Shown in pieces: positions 8,032-16,019 of a DNA stretch of 44,198 nt (positions are counted from its first letter, which is position 1; each line of letters begins with the position of its first letter). The notes beneath the pieces were generated by a model that was not told where the DNA came from, made no database searches, and saw only the letters and a list, made by a program, of their open reading frames with translations. The stretch is from an uncultured Oscillospiraceae bacterium (GTDB lineage: Bacteria; Bacillota; Clostridia; Oscillospirales; Ruminococcaceae). The stretch lies in the NCBI GenBank assembly GCA_934486875.1, contig CAKSPU010000015.1:1-44198 (forward strand), written 5' to 3'. A program made the translations under genes and the position numbers.

Positions 8032-9339
8032 GTGGAAAACTACTGGAACAAAGAAATTGAATGTATGTCCCGTGAGGATATGAAAAAGCTTCAGGACGAG
8101 CGCCTTGCAGCACAGGTAAAGCACGTTTACGAGAACGTGCCCTACTACAAGAAGCTTATGGACGAGAAGGGCGTTACACCCGATGATATCAGGTCTACAG
8201 ACGATCTTCACAAGCTGCCCTTCCTTACAAAATCCGACCTTAGAGAAGCTTATCCCTACGGACTGCTTGCAAAGCCCCTTGCTGACTGTGTAAGAATACA
8301 TTCCACCAGCGGCACAACAGGCAAGCGTGTTGTTGCTTTCTATACTCAGCACGACATCGACATCTGGGACGACTGCTGCGCAAGAGCTATCACTGCTGCG
8401 GGCGGAACAAAGGAAGATGTGTGCCACGTTGCATACGGTTTCGGACTTTTTACAGGCGGCGCAGGTCTTAACGGCGGCTCCCACAGGGTAGGCTGCCTTA
8501 CACTTCCTATGTCCTCGGGAAATACCGAAAGACAGATCCAGTTTATGAGAGATCTTGGCTCAACTATTCTCTGCTGTACTCCCTCCTATGCCGCATACAT
8601 CGGTGAGACACTTCACGAAATGGGTCTCACTCCCGATGATATCAAGCTCAAGGCTGGTATTTTCGGTGCAGAGCCCTGGACTGAGGAAATGAGATGTGAG
8701 ATCGAAAAGTCCCTCGGAATCAAGGCATACGATATCTACGGACTTACCGAAACAAGCGGTCCGGGCGTTGCATTTGAGTGCAGCGAGCAGACAGGTATGC
8801 ACATAAACGAGGATAACTTTATTGCCGAGATAATCGACCCCGACACAGGCGAGGTGCTTCCCGAGGGCTCAAAGGGCGAGCTTGTCTTCACAAGCATCAC
8901 CAAGGAGGCATTCCCTCTCCTCAGATACAGAACACGTGACATCTGCGTTCTCAGCCGCAAGAAGTGCTCCTGCGGAAGAACACTTATCAAGATGACCAAG
9001 CCTATGGGCAGAAGCGATGATATGCTCATCATCAGGGGCGTAAACGTATTCCCCTCACAGATCGAGACAGTTCTCATCGAGCAGGGCTATGCTCCCAATT
9101 ATCAGATAGAGGTAGACAGAGTGAACAATTCCGATACTCTCGATGTTTATGTTGAGATGAACGAGGAGCAGTTCACCGATACCGTTAAGGGCATTCAGGA
9201 CAAGGAAAAGGCTCTTACCGCCGCTATCAAGCAGATACTCGGCATCAGCCCCAAGGTTCATCTTGTATCTCCCAAGACCATTGCCAGAAGCGAGGGCAAG
9301 GCTGTAAGGGTTATCGACAAGAGAAAGCTCCACGACTAA
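8032..9339 (+). CDS. paaK: Phenylacetate-CoA ligase (AMP-forming)
   Basis: A 435-residue ANL-superfamily ligase that activates phenylacetate, or another arylacetate, with ATP and CoA. Visible motifs are the phosphate-binding loop HSTSGTTGKRV at about residues 90-100, YGLTETSGPG from residue 236, and the hinge region GRSDDMLIIRGVNVFPSQIE, which is characteristic of the PaaK family. The start is GTG with GGAGGT eight bases upstream. It lies 143 bases after iorB, in an interval with one hairpin (7929-7949) but no T-tract, so read-through from iorAB is likely. In anaerobes such ligases pair with IorAB either to make arylacetyl-CoA for reductive carboxylation to aromatic amino acids or to recover ATP from arylacetyl-CoA. 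The direction cannot be read from sequence. Confidence 0.93.
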   Translation: MENYWNKEIECMSREDMKKLQDERLAAQVKHVYENVPYYKKLMDEKGVTPDDIRSTDDLHKLPFLTKSDLREAYPYGLLAKPLADCVRIHSTSGTTGKRVVAFYTQHDIDIWDDCCARAITAAGGTKEDVCHVAYGFGLFTGGAGLNGGSHRVGCLTLPMSSGNTERQIQFMRDLGSTILCCTPSYAAYIGETLHEMGLTPDDIKLKAGIFGAEPWTEEMRCEIEKSLGIKAYDIYGLTETSGPGVAFECSEQTGMHINEDNFIAEIIDPDTGEVLPEGSKGELVFTSITKEAFPLLRYRTRDICVLSRKKCSCGRTLIKMTKPMGRSDDMLIIRGVNVFPSQIETVLIEQGYAPNYQIEVDRVNNSDTLDVYVEMNEEQFTDTVKGIQDKEKALTAAIKQILGISPKVHLVSPKTIARSEGKAVRVIDKRKLHD

Positions 9340-9356
9340 TATGAAAGGGTGATAAT

Positions 9357-9788
9357 ATGTTAGTTAAGCAGTTATCCGTATTCGTTGAAAACAAGCCAGG
9401 CAAGCTCAGCGCCGTTACAAGACTTCTTGCCGAGAGCAACATTGATATCCGTGCATTCTCCGTTGCGGATTCGAGGGATTTCGGCATTCTCCGCCTTATC
9501 GTAAATGATCCCGACAAGGCTTCCGAGGTGCTCAAAGCCGCAGAGGTGACTATTTCTGTCACAAATGTTATCGCAGTGTGCATCGGAGACCGTCCCGGCG
9601 GACTTGCAGAAGCTGTTGACTGCCTTTACAAGGCGAATATTTCCGTTGAATATATGTATGCATTCGTTGAAAAATCAGGCGATAATGCATATGCTATTCT
9701 GAGAGTGGAAAACAATGACAAGGCTCTCGAGGCTCTCACAGAGGGCGGATTTACAATTCTCAGCGCTGAAAAGGTATATTCTATCTGA
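9357..9788 (+). CDS. Tandem ACT-domain protein
   Basis: A 143-residue protein made of two ACT domains (about 1-70 and 71-143) and nothing else. Each begins with the strand-loop pattern of amino-acid-binding ACT modules: VFVENKPGKLSAVTRLL and VCIGDRPGGLAEAVDCL. Such stand-alone double-ACT proteins are often encoded behind phenylacetate-CoA ligase and IorAB genes and probably sense an amino acid, here most likely an aromatic one. It lies 17 bases after paaK with an AAAGGGTG ribosome site and ends just before a strong terminator, so it is the last gene of the cluster. It has no catalytic or DNA-binding domain, so its partner is unknown. Confidence 0.88.
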   Translation: MLVKQLSVFVENKPGKLSAVTRLLAESNIDIRAFSVADSRDFGILRLIVNDPDKASEVLKAAEVTISVTNVIAVCIGDRPGGLAEAVDCLYKANISVEYMYAFVEKSGDNAYAILRVENNDKALEALTEGGFTILSAEKVYSI

Positions 9789-9848
9789 TGATATGTCTAT
9801 AGGCTGATAGGTTTATTATATTGAAATAAGGCAAACGAATAAAGAAAA

Positions 9849-9885
9849 AGCCAAAGCGGATTTTTGATGCCGCTTTGGCTTTTTT
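9849..9885. terminator. Bidirectional terminator between the ACT gene and dapL
   Basis: AGCCAAAGCGG (9849-9859) pairs with CCGCTTTGGCT (9870-9880). T's follow on the plus strand and A's precede the stem, so it can serve both convergent genes. Confidence 0.9.
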
Positions 9886-9913
9886 ATATCATATTCAGAT
9901 GCAGTTTACCGAA

Positions 9914-11116
9914 TCACTTCAAAAGCTCTTTGAGTCTCCTCATAGCTTCAACAGTGTTTTCATATGTGCCGAAAGCGGTAAGCCTGAACCAGCCTGCGCC
10001 GTTCTTTCCGAAGCCCTCGCCGGGAGTTCCGACAACCTGAATGTTGTTCAGAAGATAATCGAAAAATTCCCAGCTGCCCATATTGTTGGGGCACTTGAGC
10101 CAGATGTAGGGGGAGTTGATGCCGCCTGTGAACTTGATGCCAAGCTCCGTGAGAGCGTCTGCCATAACCTTTGCGTTTCTTCTGTAATAGTCGATGGCTT
10201 CGTGGGTCTGCTTCTGTCCCTCGGGGGTGAAAACAGCCTCCGCACCTCTCTGAATGGGGTAGGAAACGCCGTTGAACTTGCTGCCCTGTCTGCGTCCCCA
10301 TATCTGAGCAAGGCTCACCTCAGTGCCGTCGGTAGCCTTTACGATAAGCTCCTCGGGGATAATGGTGTAGCCGCAGCGTGTACCTGTGAAGCCTGCTGTT
10401 TTTGAAAGTGAGCACATCTCAATAGCACATTTTTTCGCACCCTCCACCGCATAAATGCTTCTTGGAAGCTCAGGGTCTGAGATGAATGCTTCATATGCGG
10501 AGTCAAAGATGATGACAGCTTCATTTTTCAGCGCATAATCTACCCATTCCTTAAGCTGCGCCTTAGTATAGACCGAGCCTGTGGGGTTGTTGGGGGAGCA
10601 GAGGTAAATTATGTCGGCGTGAACATTTTCATCGGGCATTGCCGCAAAGCCGTTCTCTTCGTTGGAATCGGCATAAATAACATCTCTGCCCGCCATAATG
10701 TTTGAATCTACGTAAACGGGATATGCAGGGTCGGTCACGAGAATGGTGTTGCCGTCACCGAAAATATCCGTAATATTGCCGCAATCGGCTTTTGCGCCGT
10801 CATTCACACGTATTTCGGAAAGCTCTAGTGAAACGCCGAAGCTCCTGTAATATCCCGCAATGGCTTCTTTGAGGAAATCATAGCCCGAGCCGCTGTCCTC
10901 ATAGCCACGGAAGGTCTCCTTAACGCCCATTTCATCGGCAGCCTTTTTGATAGCTTCCACAACAACGGGGGCAAGGGGGAGTGTGACATCGCCGATGCCC
11001 ATTCTTATAAGGGGCTTGTCGGGATTTGCGGCGGTGAATGCTTTGAGCCTTTTGGCAATATCAATAAAGAGGTAATTTTTCTTCATTGTAAGGAAATTTT
11101 CGTTTATCTTAACCAT
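9914..11116 (-). CDS. dapL: LL-diaminopimelate aminotransferase
   Basis: A 400-residue class I/II PLP aminotransferase that converts tetrahydrodipicolinate plus glutamate to LL-diaminopimelate in one step, bypassing succinylation or acetylation. It opens with VKINENFLTMKKNYLF and RIKPLIRMGIGD-like sequence typical of DapL, and the PLP lysine is K239 in SLSKTAGFTGTRCGYT. CSPNNPTG is also present. It lies 14 bases downstream of dapF, giving consecutive enzymes of the lysine/peptidoglycan pathway (DapL then DapF). The length is typical. The identity is well supported by both motifs and context. Confidence 0.95.
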   Translation of the reverse strand: MVKINENFLTMKKNYLFIDIAKRLKAFTAANPDKPLIRMGIGDVTLPLAPVVVEAIKKAADEMGVKETFRGYEDSGSGYDFLKEAIAGYYRSFGVSLELSEIRVNDGAKADCGNITDIFGDGNTILVTDPAYPVYVDSNIMAGRDVIYADSNEENGFAAMPDENVHADIIYLCSPNNPTGSVYTKAQLKEWVDYALKNEAVIIFDSAYEAFISDPELPRSIYAVEGAKKCAIEMCSLSKTAGFTGTRCGYTIIPEELIVKATDGTEVSLAQIWGRRQGSKFNGVSYPIQRGAEAVFTPEGQKQTHEAIDYYRRNAKVMADALTELGIKFTGGINSPYIWLKCPNNMGSWEFFDYLLNNIQVVGTPGEGFGKNGAGWFRLTAFGTYENTVEAMRRLKELLK

Positions 11117-11130
11117 TGTTTTTCGTCCTT

Positions 11131-11967
11131 TCAGATATCTATCTCGCCTGTGAATACTGTCTCGGCAGCGCCACGCATAAGCACTGTGCCGTCTGTGTTA
11201 TAGGTTATGAAAAGGTCGCCGCCTCTGAGCTTTACGGTGATCTCCTCGCCATTTCTGAAATAGCCGTTTTTAACCGATGCAACTGCCGCAGCGCAAGCAC
11301 CCGTGCCGCACGCCCAGGTCTCACCCGAGCCACGCTCCCACACTCTCATTTGAATAGTATGACTGTCAAGTACCTTTATAAATTCAGTGTTGACCCTTTC
11401 GGGGAAAATGGGGTGATTTTCAAATGCAGGACCTATTTTTTCAAGGTCAAGTGCCGCAACATCATCAACATATGTCACAGCGTGGGGATTTCCCATTGAA
11501 ACTGCGGTGATATATACCTCGCTTCCCAGAACCTCAACGGGCTTGTTTATAAAGCTTTCACCCTCTGCTTTCATAGGTATATCCGCAGGGGTGAGAACAG
11601 CCTTGCCCATATTAACAAGGACGGTCTTTACCTTTCCGTTTTCGGGATAAAGCGTCAGATATTTTATTCCGCTCCTGGTTTCAAGGGTTATCTCGGTCTT
11701 GCTTGTAAGACCGTTATCATAGACAAACTTTCCGATACAGCGGGTGGCATTTCCGCACATATTTCCCTCGCTGCCGTCAGCGTTGAACATTCTCATACGA
11801 AAATCCGCCTTGTCGGAGGGCATAATGAGCACAAGTCCGTCGCCGCCGATACCGAAATGGCGGTCGCTCACTATCTGCGACACCCTTTCGGGGTCATCGA
11901 CCTTTTCCTCAAAGCAGTTGACGTAGATGTAATCATTGCCAATGCCCTGCATTTTTGTAAACTTCAT
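11131..11967 (-). CDS. dapF: Diaminopimelate epimerase
   Basis: A 278-residue PLP-independent epimerase that converts LL- to meso-diaminopimelate. The two catalytic cysteines are visible: C71 in MCGNATRC and C220 in ACGTGACA. The N terminus has the typical MQGIGNDYIYV segment. It is followed after 14 bases by dapL, whose product it uses, and preceded by an ANTAR regulator gene ending 15 bases upstream; the three are probably one transcript from the promoter at 12589-12617. Confidence 0.97.
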   Translation of the reverse strand: MKFTKMQGIGNDYIYVNCFEEKVDDPERVSQIVSDRHFGIGGDGLVLIMPSDKADFRMRMFNADGSEGNMCGNATRCIGKFVYDNGLTSKTEITLETRSGIKYLTLYPENGKVKTVLVNMGKAVLTPADIPMKAEGESFINKPVEVLGSEVYITAVSMGNPHAVTYVDDVAALDLEKIGPAFENHPIFPERVNTEFIKVLDSHTIQMRVWERGSGETWACGTGACAAAVASVKNGYFRNGEEITVKLRGGDLFITYNTDGTVLMRGAAETVFTGEIDI

Positions 11968-11982
11968 AAAGAAAGCACTTCC

Positions 11983-12558
11983 TTAATTGTATTCATATGT
12001 CTTGAGAATGTCCATAGCCACTTCGGAAAGAGTTATCCGCTGATCCATTGCACGCTTCTGCATCTGGCGGTGAGCTTCCTTTTCGGAAATTCGCAGATAC
12101 TCGATAAGAACGCATTTTGCACGGCTCACAAGCTTCATTTCGTTGACCATTTCGGTAAGCACACGCTTTTCTTCCCTGAGGCCGTCCAGCTTATCCTTGA
12201 CGTGAACGGCATTGCGCAGTGCATTTACTATAAGCGATCGGGGAGCTGATTTGGGCAGGATAAGGATACCCGAGCCGGAAAGCTTTATGCACACATCGTC
12301 ATACACCTTTGAGGGTACAAAGGCGATTGTCTGAGTGTCATAGCTTTTGCCCAGGTATGCGGCGGTATCGGCACCGAATCTGTCCGAAAAAGGGAGGACA
12401 AGAAGGGCGATATCGTAATTATGCTCTGCAAAAAGTTCCCTGACATTTCCGCCGTCGGTAACGGTAATGTCGGATATCTCGGCTTCTGCGCACATTGATG
12501 ACAGGCTTGCCCTGATATCCTCCGATGCTGCGGCGATGATTGCTTTTACTGGCGGCAT
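11983..12558 (-). CDS. ANTAR-domain RNA-binding response regulator
   Basis: A 191-residue protein with a receiver-like N-terminal domain (about 1-120), a short coiled linker (DGLREEKRVLTEMVNEMK) and a C-terminal ANTAR domain (about 135-188) ending in SEKEAHRQMQKRAMDQ and LSEVAMDIL. ANTAR proteins bind paired hexaloop RNA hairpins and prevent transcription termination. The receiver domain appears atypical: the usual acidic pocket and phospho-acceptor aspartate are not clear, so it may not be phosphorylated. GAAAGGGG precedes the ATG. The gene heads the dapF-dapL transcript. No hexaloop hairpin pair was recognised in this leader, so its RNA targets are probably elsewhere. Confidence 0.87.
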   Translation of the reverse strand: MPPVKAIIAAASEDIRASLSSMCAEAEISDITVTDGGNVRELFAEHNYDIALLVLPFSDRFGADTAAYLGKSYDTQTIAFVPSKVYDDVCIKLSGSGILILPKSAPRSLIVNALRNAVHVKDKLDGLREEKRVLTEMVNEMKLVSRAKCVLIEYLRISEKEAHRQMQKRAMDQRITLSEVAMDILKTYEYN

Positions 12559-12588
12559 AAACGGTATCCCCTTTCATTCAATATATTA

Positions 12589-12617
12589 ATCTTACCATAA
12601 AAAAACAATTTTGTCAA
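12589..12617 (-). promoter_or_regulatory. Promoter of the ANTAR-dapF-dapL transcript
   Basis: Minus-strand TTGACA (12617-12612), 17-base spacer, TAAGAT (12594-12589), 31 bases before the start codon. The remaining bases of the 12559-12872 gap are AT-rich and show no gene. Confidence 0.75.
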
Positions 12618-12767
12618 TAGCTTTTGCAAGAAAAATATTATCAACTTGCAAAATATGATTTAAAATCTTATTTTAATGTGCATATGTTAGACAAAACTGA
12701 AATATATGATTTTAAATCCTGCGAAATTAAACTCAGTATTAAAAATGTATTAAAAACGCCGTTTCTG

Positions 12768-12796
12768 TTGACAAAAAGCCGAAAATGTGGTATGAT
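12768..12796 (+). promoter_or_regulatory. Promoter of the zinc-ribbon protein gene
   Basis: TTGACA (12768-12773), 17-base spacer, TATGAT (12791-12796), giving a leader of about 70 bases. Confidence 0.75.
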
Positions 12797-12872
12797 TAAC
12801 TTGTAACTGATTTGTAACTATTTAAAAGATACATACATTAACATATACATTTTTTAAGAAAGGCTGAATAAA

Positions 12873-13820
12873 ATGATCTGTAAAAAATGCGGCAGCGAAT
12901 GCCCTGATGGAAATATATTCTGCGAAGCCTGCGGCGCAGCACTTGATCCTCCCGTTCTCCCCGAAAATATTGATGACAAGGGAAATGTGAAAAAGCAGGG
13001 AAAGTCCAAGAAGGAACCCAAGTCCAAAAAGGAAAAGAAGCAGCGCAGCCCTGAGGAAAAGGCGGCTTTTGCAAAGAAGATAAAGGCTGCGGTGATATGC
13101 CTTGTGCTCATTGCCTTTGTTGTTGTCATCGTTCTCGTTTCCCGGCTTTTCTCCGCAAGCGACGGATACAACGCCGCTCAGAAGATACCTGTGGGCAGAA
13201 ATGTTGCTTATGCCGAGTCCGAAACGGGTCTTACCTTTACCGAAAAAAGCGTGAACGGTATGATAAACAATATGACCGATTTCGATTATATCTGCATTTC
13301 CGACAAGACCACAAAGGTCAGCGGTTCGGAGCAGCCAAGGTGGGTAATTCTCCTTACAGTGGGCGACGATGACCTTATCAGCGCTGTTGAGTATTATGAT
13401 TTCACACAGCTTAAGCTCAACTGGAAGGGCAGAAAAATGGCTGAGATGCTTGACCAGAACTCTCTTGAATACGGTATGAGCATCAAGAACGTGAACAAGA
13501 AGCTGGGTCTTAAGCCTTACTACATCAAGCGTACCGTGTCCAATGATTCCACATACTGCTACAGATATTATTTCACCGACCCCGAGCAGGGCTATGACCG
13601 CTCCTACAACTATTACGTTGAGTTTTCCGATGTTGAGCTGGCGGTGAAGAATGTAAGCTACCGTGAGATAAACTATGCAGCAACTATCCTTTCCGCAGGG
13701 GAAGCTGTTCCCGCAGCGTCTGCGGACAGCGACCCCGAGGCACTGAACGGTGAGGTTTCCGAGGAAAGCTCCGAGGACACTGCCGAGACGGAAGAGACTG
13801 AAGAGACTTCGGAAGAATAA
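12873..13820 (+). CDS. Zinc-ribbon, single-pass membrane protein
   Basis: A 315-residue protein. Residues 1-27 form a zinc ribbon with two C-x2-C pairs (MICKKCG and FCEACG). A very basic K-rich stretch (about 45-70) comes next, then one membrane helix (AAVICLVLIAFVVVIVLVSRLF), then an extracytoplasmic domain of about 190 residues and an acidic E/T/S-rich tail. The zinc ribbon should be cytoplasmic and the large domain outside. The outer domain contains two patterns resembling the BLIP/SmpA-like fold (MSIKNVNKKLGLKPYY), which is only a suggestion. AAGAAAGG precedes the ATG and a clear terminator follows, so the gene is monocistronic. Function unknown. Confidence 0.85.
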   Translation: MICKKCGSECPDGNIFCEACGAALDPPVLPENIDDKGNVKKQGKSKKEPKSKKEKKQRSPEEKAAFAKKIKAAVICLVLIAFVVVIVLVSRLFSASDGYNAAQKIPVGRNVAYAESETGLTFTEKSVNGMINNMTDFDYICISDKTTKVSGSEQPRWVILLTVGDDDLISAVEYYDFTQLKLNWKGRKMAEMLDQNSLEYGMSIKNVNKKLGLKPYYIKRTVSNDSTYCYRYYFTDPEQGYDRSYNYYVEFSDVELAVKNVSYREINYAATILSAGEAVPAASADSDPEALNGEVSEESSEDTAETEETEETSEE

Positions 13821-13833
13821 GACTTATAAATAT

Positions 13834-13866
13834 ATCGTTCGGGCATATCACCCGAACGATTTTTTT
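13834..13866 (+). terminator. Terminator after the zinc-ribbon gene
   Basis: ATCGTTCGGG (13834-13843) pairs with CCCGAACGAT (13851-13860), followed by six T's that run into the 3' end of the convergent yfcE gene. Confidence 0.9.
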
Positions 13867-14410
13867 ATTTAAGTGTTATTTCCTTGAGAACATTTCCGTC
13901 CATATCACGAACGGAGAATGTGCTGTTTTCATAGATCACGTAGGTGCGTGGGTTGCCGCCCTTAGGAAGAGAAACGGAGCCTGTGTTTACGATATAAATG
14001 CCGTCCTTTTCCTCAGCACGGTAGATGTGGGTGTGACCGCTTATAACGATATCGCCCTTATTCAGCCCGTGCATATTGTCGGGGTCAAAAAGATGTCCGT
14101 GGGTGCAGAAAACCATTCTGCCGTCAAGCCACATCGTCATATAATCCGCCATAACGGGGAACTCCAGCACCATCTGGTCTACCTCTGCCTCGCAGTTTCC
14201 TCTCACGCAGAGAAGCTCCTTTTTCATTGGGTTCAGCATTGCGATGACCTGCTTGGGAGCATATCCCTCGGGAAGATCGTTTCTCGGACCGTGATAAAGC
14301 AGGTCACCCAGCAGTATGAGCTTTTCGGGCTTCTCGGCTTCATAGCGTTCAAGGAGCTTTTCAAGACACGCAGCGGAGCCGTGTATATCAGATGCAAACA
14401 TCAGCTTCAT
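13865..14410 (-). CDS. yfcE: YfcE-type metallophosphoesterase
   Basis: A 181-residue calcineurin-like phosphodiesterase. Metal-ligand motifs are visible in order: SDIHGS at the N terminus, LGDLLYHGP, RGNCE, and the C-terminal FCTHGHL and SGHTHIYR, matching the YfcE/MJ0936 family. The ATG at 14410 is chosen because AGGAAAGGAAA lies before it and the protein then begins directly with the first strand MKLMFASDIHG. A longer frame upstream is poor in family-like sequence. The natural substrate is unknown; family members hydrolyse artificial phosphodiesters with Mn2+. The gene follows the DUF1934-murI-ddl cluster across a 280-base structured gap. Confidence 0.92.
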   Translation of the reverse strand: MKLMFASDIHGSAACLEKLLERYEAEKPEKLILLGDLLYHGPRNDLPEGYAPKQVIAMLNPMKKELLCVRGNCEAEVDQMVLEFPVMADYMTMWLDGRMVFCTHGHLFDPDNMHGLNKGDIVISGHTHIYRAEEKDGIYIVNTGSVSLPKGGNPRTYVIYENSTFSVRDMDGNVLKEITLK

Positions 14411-14519
14411 AAAAATTTTTCCTTTCCTGTGTTGGTTTAAAAATCCTTCTTTCGGAAGATTTCTCCGCCGAAAATACCGCACATCGGCATATCCCGCAAA
14501 TCAGCGCTCCTCACGCCCT

Positions 14520-14658
14520 TTAACACTCGCTGACCTATCCGCATAGATTATTATTACGGCATTTAGTTTCTGGCTGGCGAGACGGGCGGCGGAAGATGCG
14601 GATCTGATGCCCTTGGGAGACCCGTCCTATCGGTACCGTGTGCCGTTTTATATAAATC
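14520..14658. other. Structured intergenic segment, possible non-coding RNA
   Basis: This 280-base gap (14411-14690) has no credible gene but is GC-rich and holds several complementary segments: ATCCGCAT (14536-14543) with ATGCGGAT (near 14594-14601), GACGGG (near 14581) with CCCGTC (near 14622), and ACGGCA (near 14553) with TGCCGT (near 14641). It ends in a strong plus-strand terminator. Some pairings cross, so a pseudoknot or alternative folds are possible. It may be a plus-strand RNA gene or part of the yfcE leader. I do not recognise the family. Confidence 0.4.
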
Positions 14659-14692
14659 GTACCCGTCCGTGCCTGCGGACGGGTACTTTTTT
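14659..14692 (+). terminator. Strong plus-strand terminator
   Basis: GTACCCGTCCG (14659-14669) pairs perfectly with CGGACGGGTAC (14676-14686), followed by TTTTTT. On the plus strand no gene upstream needs it except a possible RNA in 14520-14658. In the minus direction it lies just behind the DUF1934 gene but lacks a T-tract. Confidence 0.85.
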
Positions 14693-15140
14693 AATTCGAT
14701 GAAACTTCAAAATATATCTCGTTCTCGCTGACGAAAGCGGAATTGATGTCAATGGTGTACTTAAAGTAGAGCACGCCGCCCTCCTCGGAAAGTCGGTTGA
14801 TTATCCTTGAAGCGGATATTCCGAGAAGCATATCGCCGTATTCCGTGCCGTAGTGGCAGTGGTGACGGCGGTCCTTTTCGATAACGAGATGTGAGTCAGC
14901 CGAGCCGCTCCGTCTCATTGAAGCAAGCTCGTTTCCGATGCAGGTGACGGTGGTGGTGGAGCCTGCAAAGCCTGTGGCTTCGCTGTCCTCATAGGATATC
15001 TCCCAGCCGTCCGCATTGCCGAGCTTTATTGGCTTGAAGGTTCCCTCAGTGATGAGCTCCATAACGTCGGGTGCGCCGTGACCCGAATCGGAAACGCTTT
15101 TTAAAGTGATAGTTACTTTTTTTCCTTTTGCCGAAGGCAT
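14691..15140 (-). CDS. DUF1934 calycin-like protein
   Basis: A 149-residue protein of the DUF1934 (YwiB-like) family, small beta-barrel proteins of Firmicutes with unknown ligand. The family features seen are the N-terminal KVTITLKSVSDS strand, ELITEGTFK, the GWEISYEDSEATGFAGSTTTV segment, and ISASRII followed by LYFKYTIDINS near the C terminus. It lies 14 bases after murI in a tight minus-strand cluster, in which DUF1934 genes commonly neighbour cell-wall genes. Cytoplasmic; no signal peptide. Confidence 0.85.
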   Translation of the reverse strand: MPSAKGKKVTITLKSVSDSGHGAPDVMELITEGTFKPIKLGNADGWEISYEDSEATGFAGSTTTVTCIGNELASMRRSGSADSHLVIEKDRRHHCHYGTEYGDMLLGISASRIINRLSEEGGVLYFKYTIDINSAFVSENEIYFEVSSN

Positions 15141-15154
15141 TTTTTTCAGTCCTT

Positions 15155-15988
15155 TTATTTCCTTGTAATATCATCAATTGATATCTGAGTGACCTCGCCG
15201 TTGAGCCTGCTGCCGATGAATGCGTGGGCGTTTGTCTCAAAAAGCTCCTTGCTGTCGCTGGTGTAGTAGGAGACTGTGCCGCTTTCTGTCCGTGATGACA
15301 GCATATTTTTGCTCGCAAGCATATTCATTGTGTATCTTGCGGCTTCCGCACCCGAGGATATGAGCTTTACCCCCTCGCCCATATAATCTGCGATCGCATC
15401 ATATAAAATGGGGTAATGGGTGCAGCCCAGAATGAGAACGTCAACATTTTCGTCTTTGATAGGCTTAAGATAACGCTCAGTCATTGTTTTCACAACGATA
15501 TCATCGGGAGATGTGATGCCGTTTTCAACCATAGGCACGAACATTGTGCAGGCATTTCCGATCACCGAGGCATCGGGGCGGATATTGCGGATCGCCTTGC
15601 CGTATGACCCCGAGCGGATAGTTGCGGCTGTTCCGATAACTCCTATCCTGCCGTTTTTTGTGGCGGCGCAGGCAGCCTGTACCGCAGGGATAACAACGCC
15701 TGTGAAAGGCACATCGCCTGCGAAATCCTTTTGCTTTCCCACCACCGATGAGACCGTTCCGCAGGCAGCGATTATCATTTTAACATCGTGGCTCTTGATG
15801 AAATTAATGTCCTGCACGGCATATTCAAGGATAGTTTCCCTGCTCCTCGTTCCGTAGGGTACTCTTGCCGTGTCGCCGAAATAGATTATATTTTCCGAGG
15901 GCATAAGCTTCATCAGCTCCGAAACGCAGGTAAGCCCTCCGAGACCCGAATCAAAAACGCCTATAGCCTTTTCGCTGTTGTCTGCCAT
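15155..15988 (-). CDS. murI: Glutamate racemase
   Basis: A 277-residue Asp/Glu racemase that supplies D-glutamate for peptidoglycan. The N terminus has the hallmark GVFDSGLGGLT. The two catalytic cysteines are C76 (IIAACGTVSS) and C189 (LGCTHYP). The first motif is ACGTVS rather than the commoner ACNTAS, so the asparagine next to the first cysteine is glycine; I believe this variant occurs in other Clostridia. AAAGGAG precedes the ATG. It lies 31 bases after ddl, consistent with a peptidoglycan-precursor operon. Confidence 0.94.
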   Translation of the reverse strand: MADNSEKAIGVFDSGLGGLTCVSELMKLMPSENIIYFGDTARVPYGTRSRETILEYAVQDINFIKSHDVKMIIAACGTVSSVVGKQKDFAGDVPFTGVVIPAVQAACAATKNGRIGVIGTAATIRSGSYGKAIRNIRPDASVIGNACTMFVPMVENGITSPDDIVVKTMTERYLKPIKDENVDVLILGCTHYPILYDAIADYMGEGVKLISSGAEAARYTMNMLASKNMLSSRTESGTVSYYTSDSKELFETNAHAFIGSRLNGEVTQISIDDITRK

Positions 15989-16019
15989 AAATGCTTATGA
16001 CTCCTTTCTTTCCGAGCGG

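Noticed and set aside
12624..12806. 60-codon frame in the ANTAR/zinc-ribbon gap
   Set aside because: It covers two promoters on opposite strands and has AT-driven composition with no ribosome site.
15738..15765. Inactivating change in glutamate racemase (ACGTVS for ACNTAS)
   Set aside because: Both catalytic cysteines are kept and I believe this variant occurs in other Clostridia, so it is not a broken gene.
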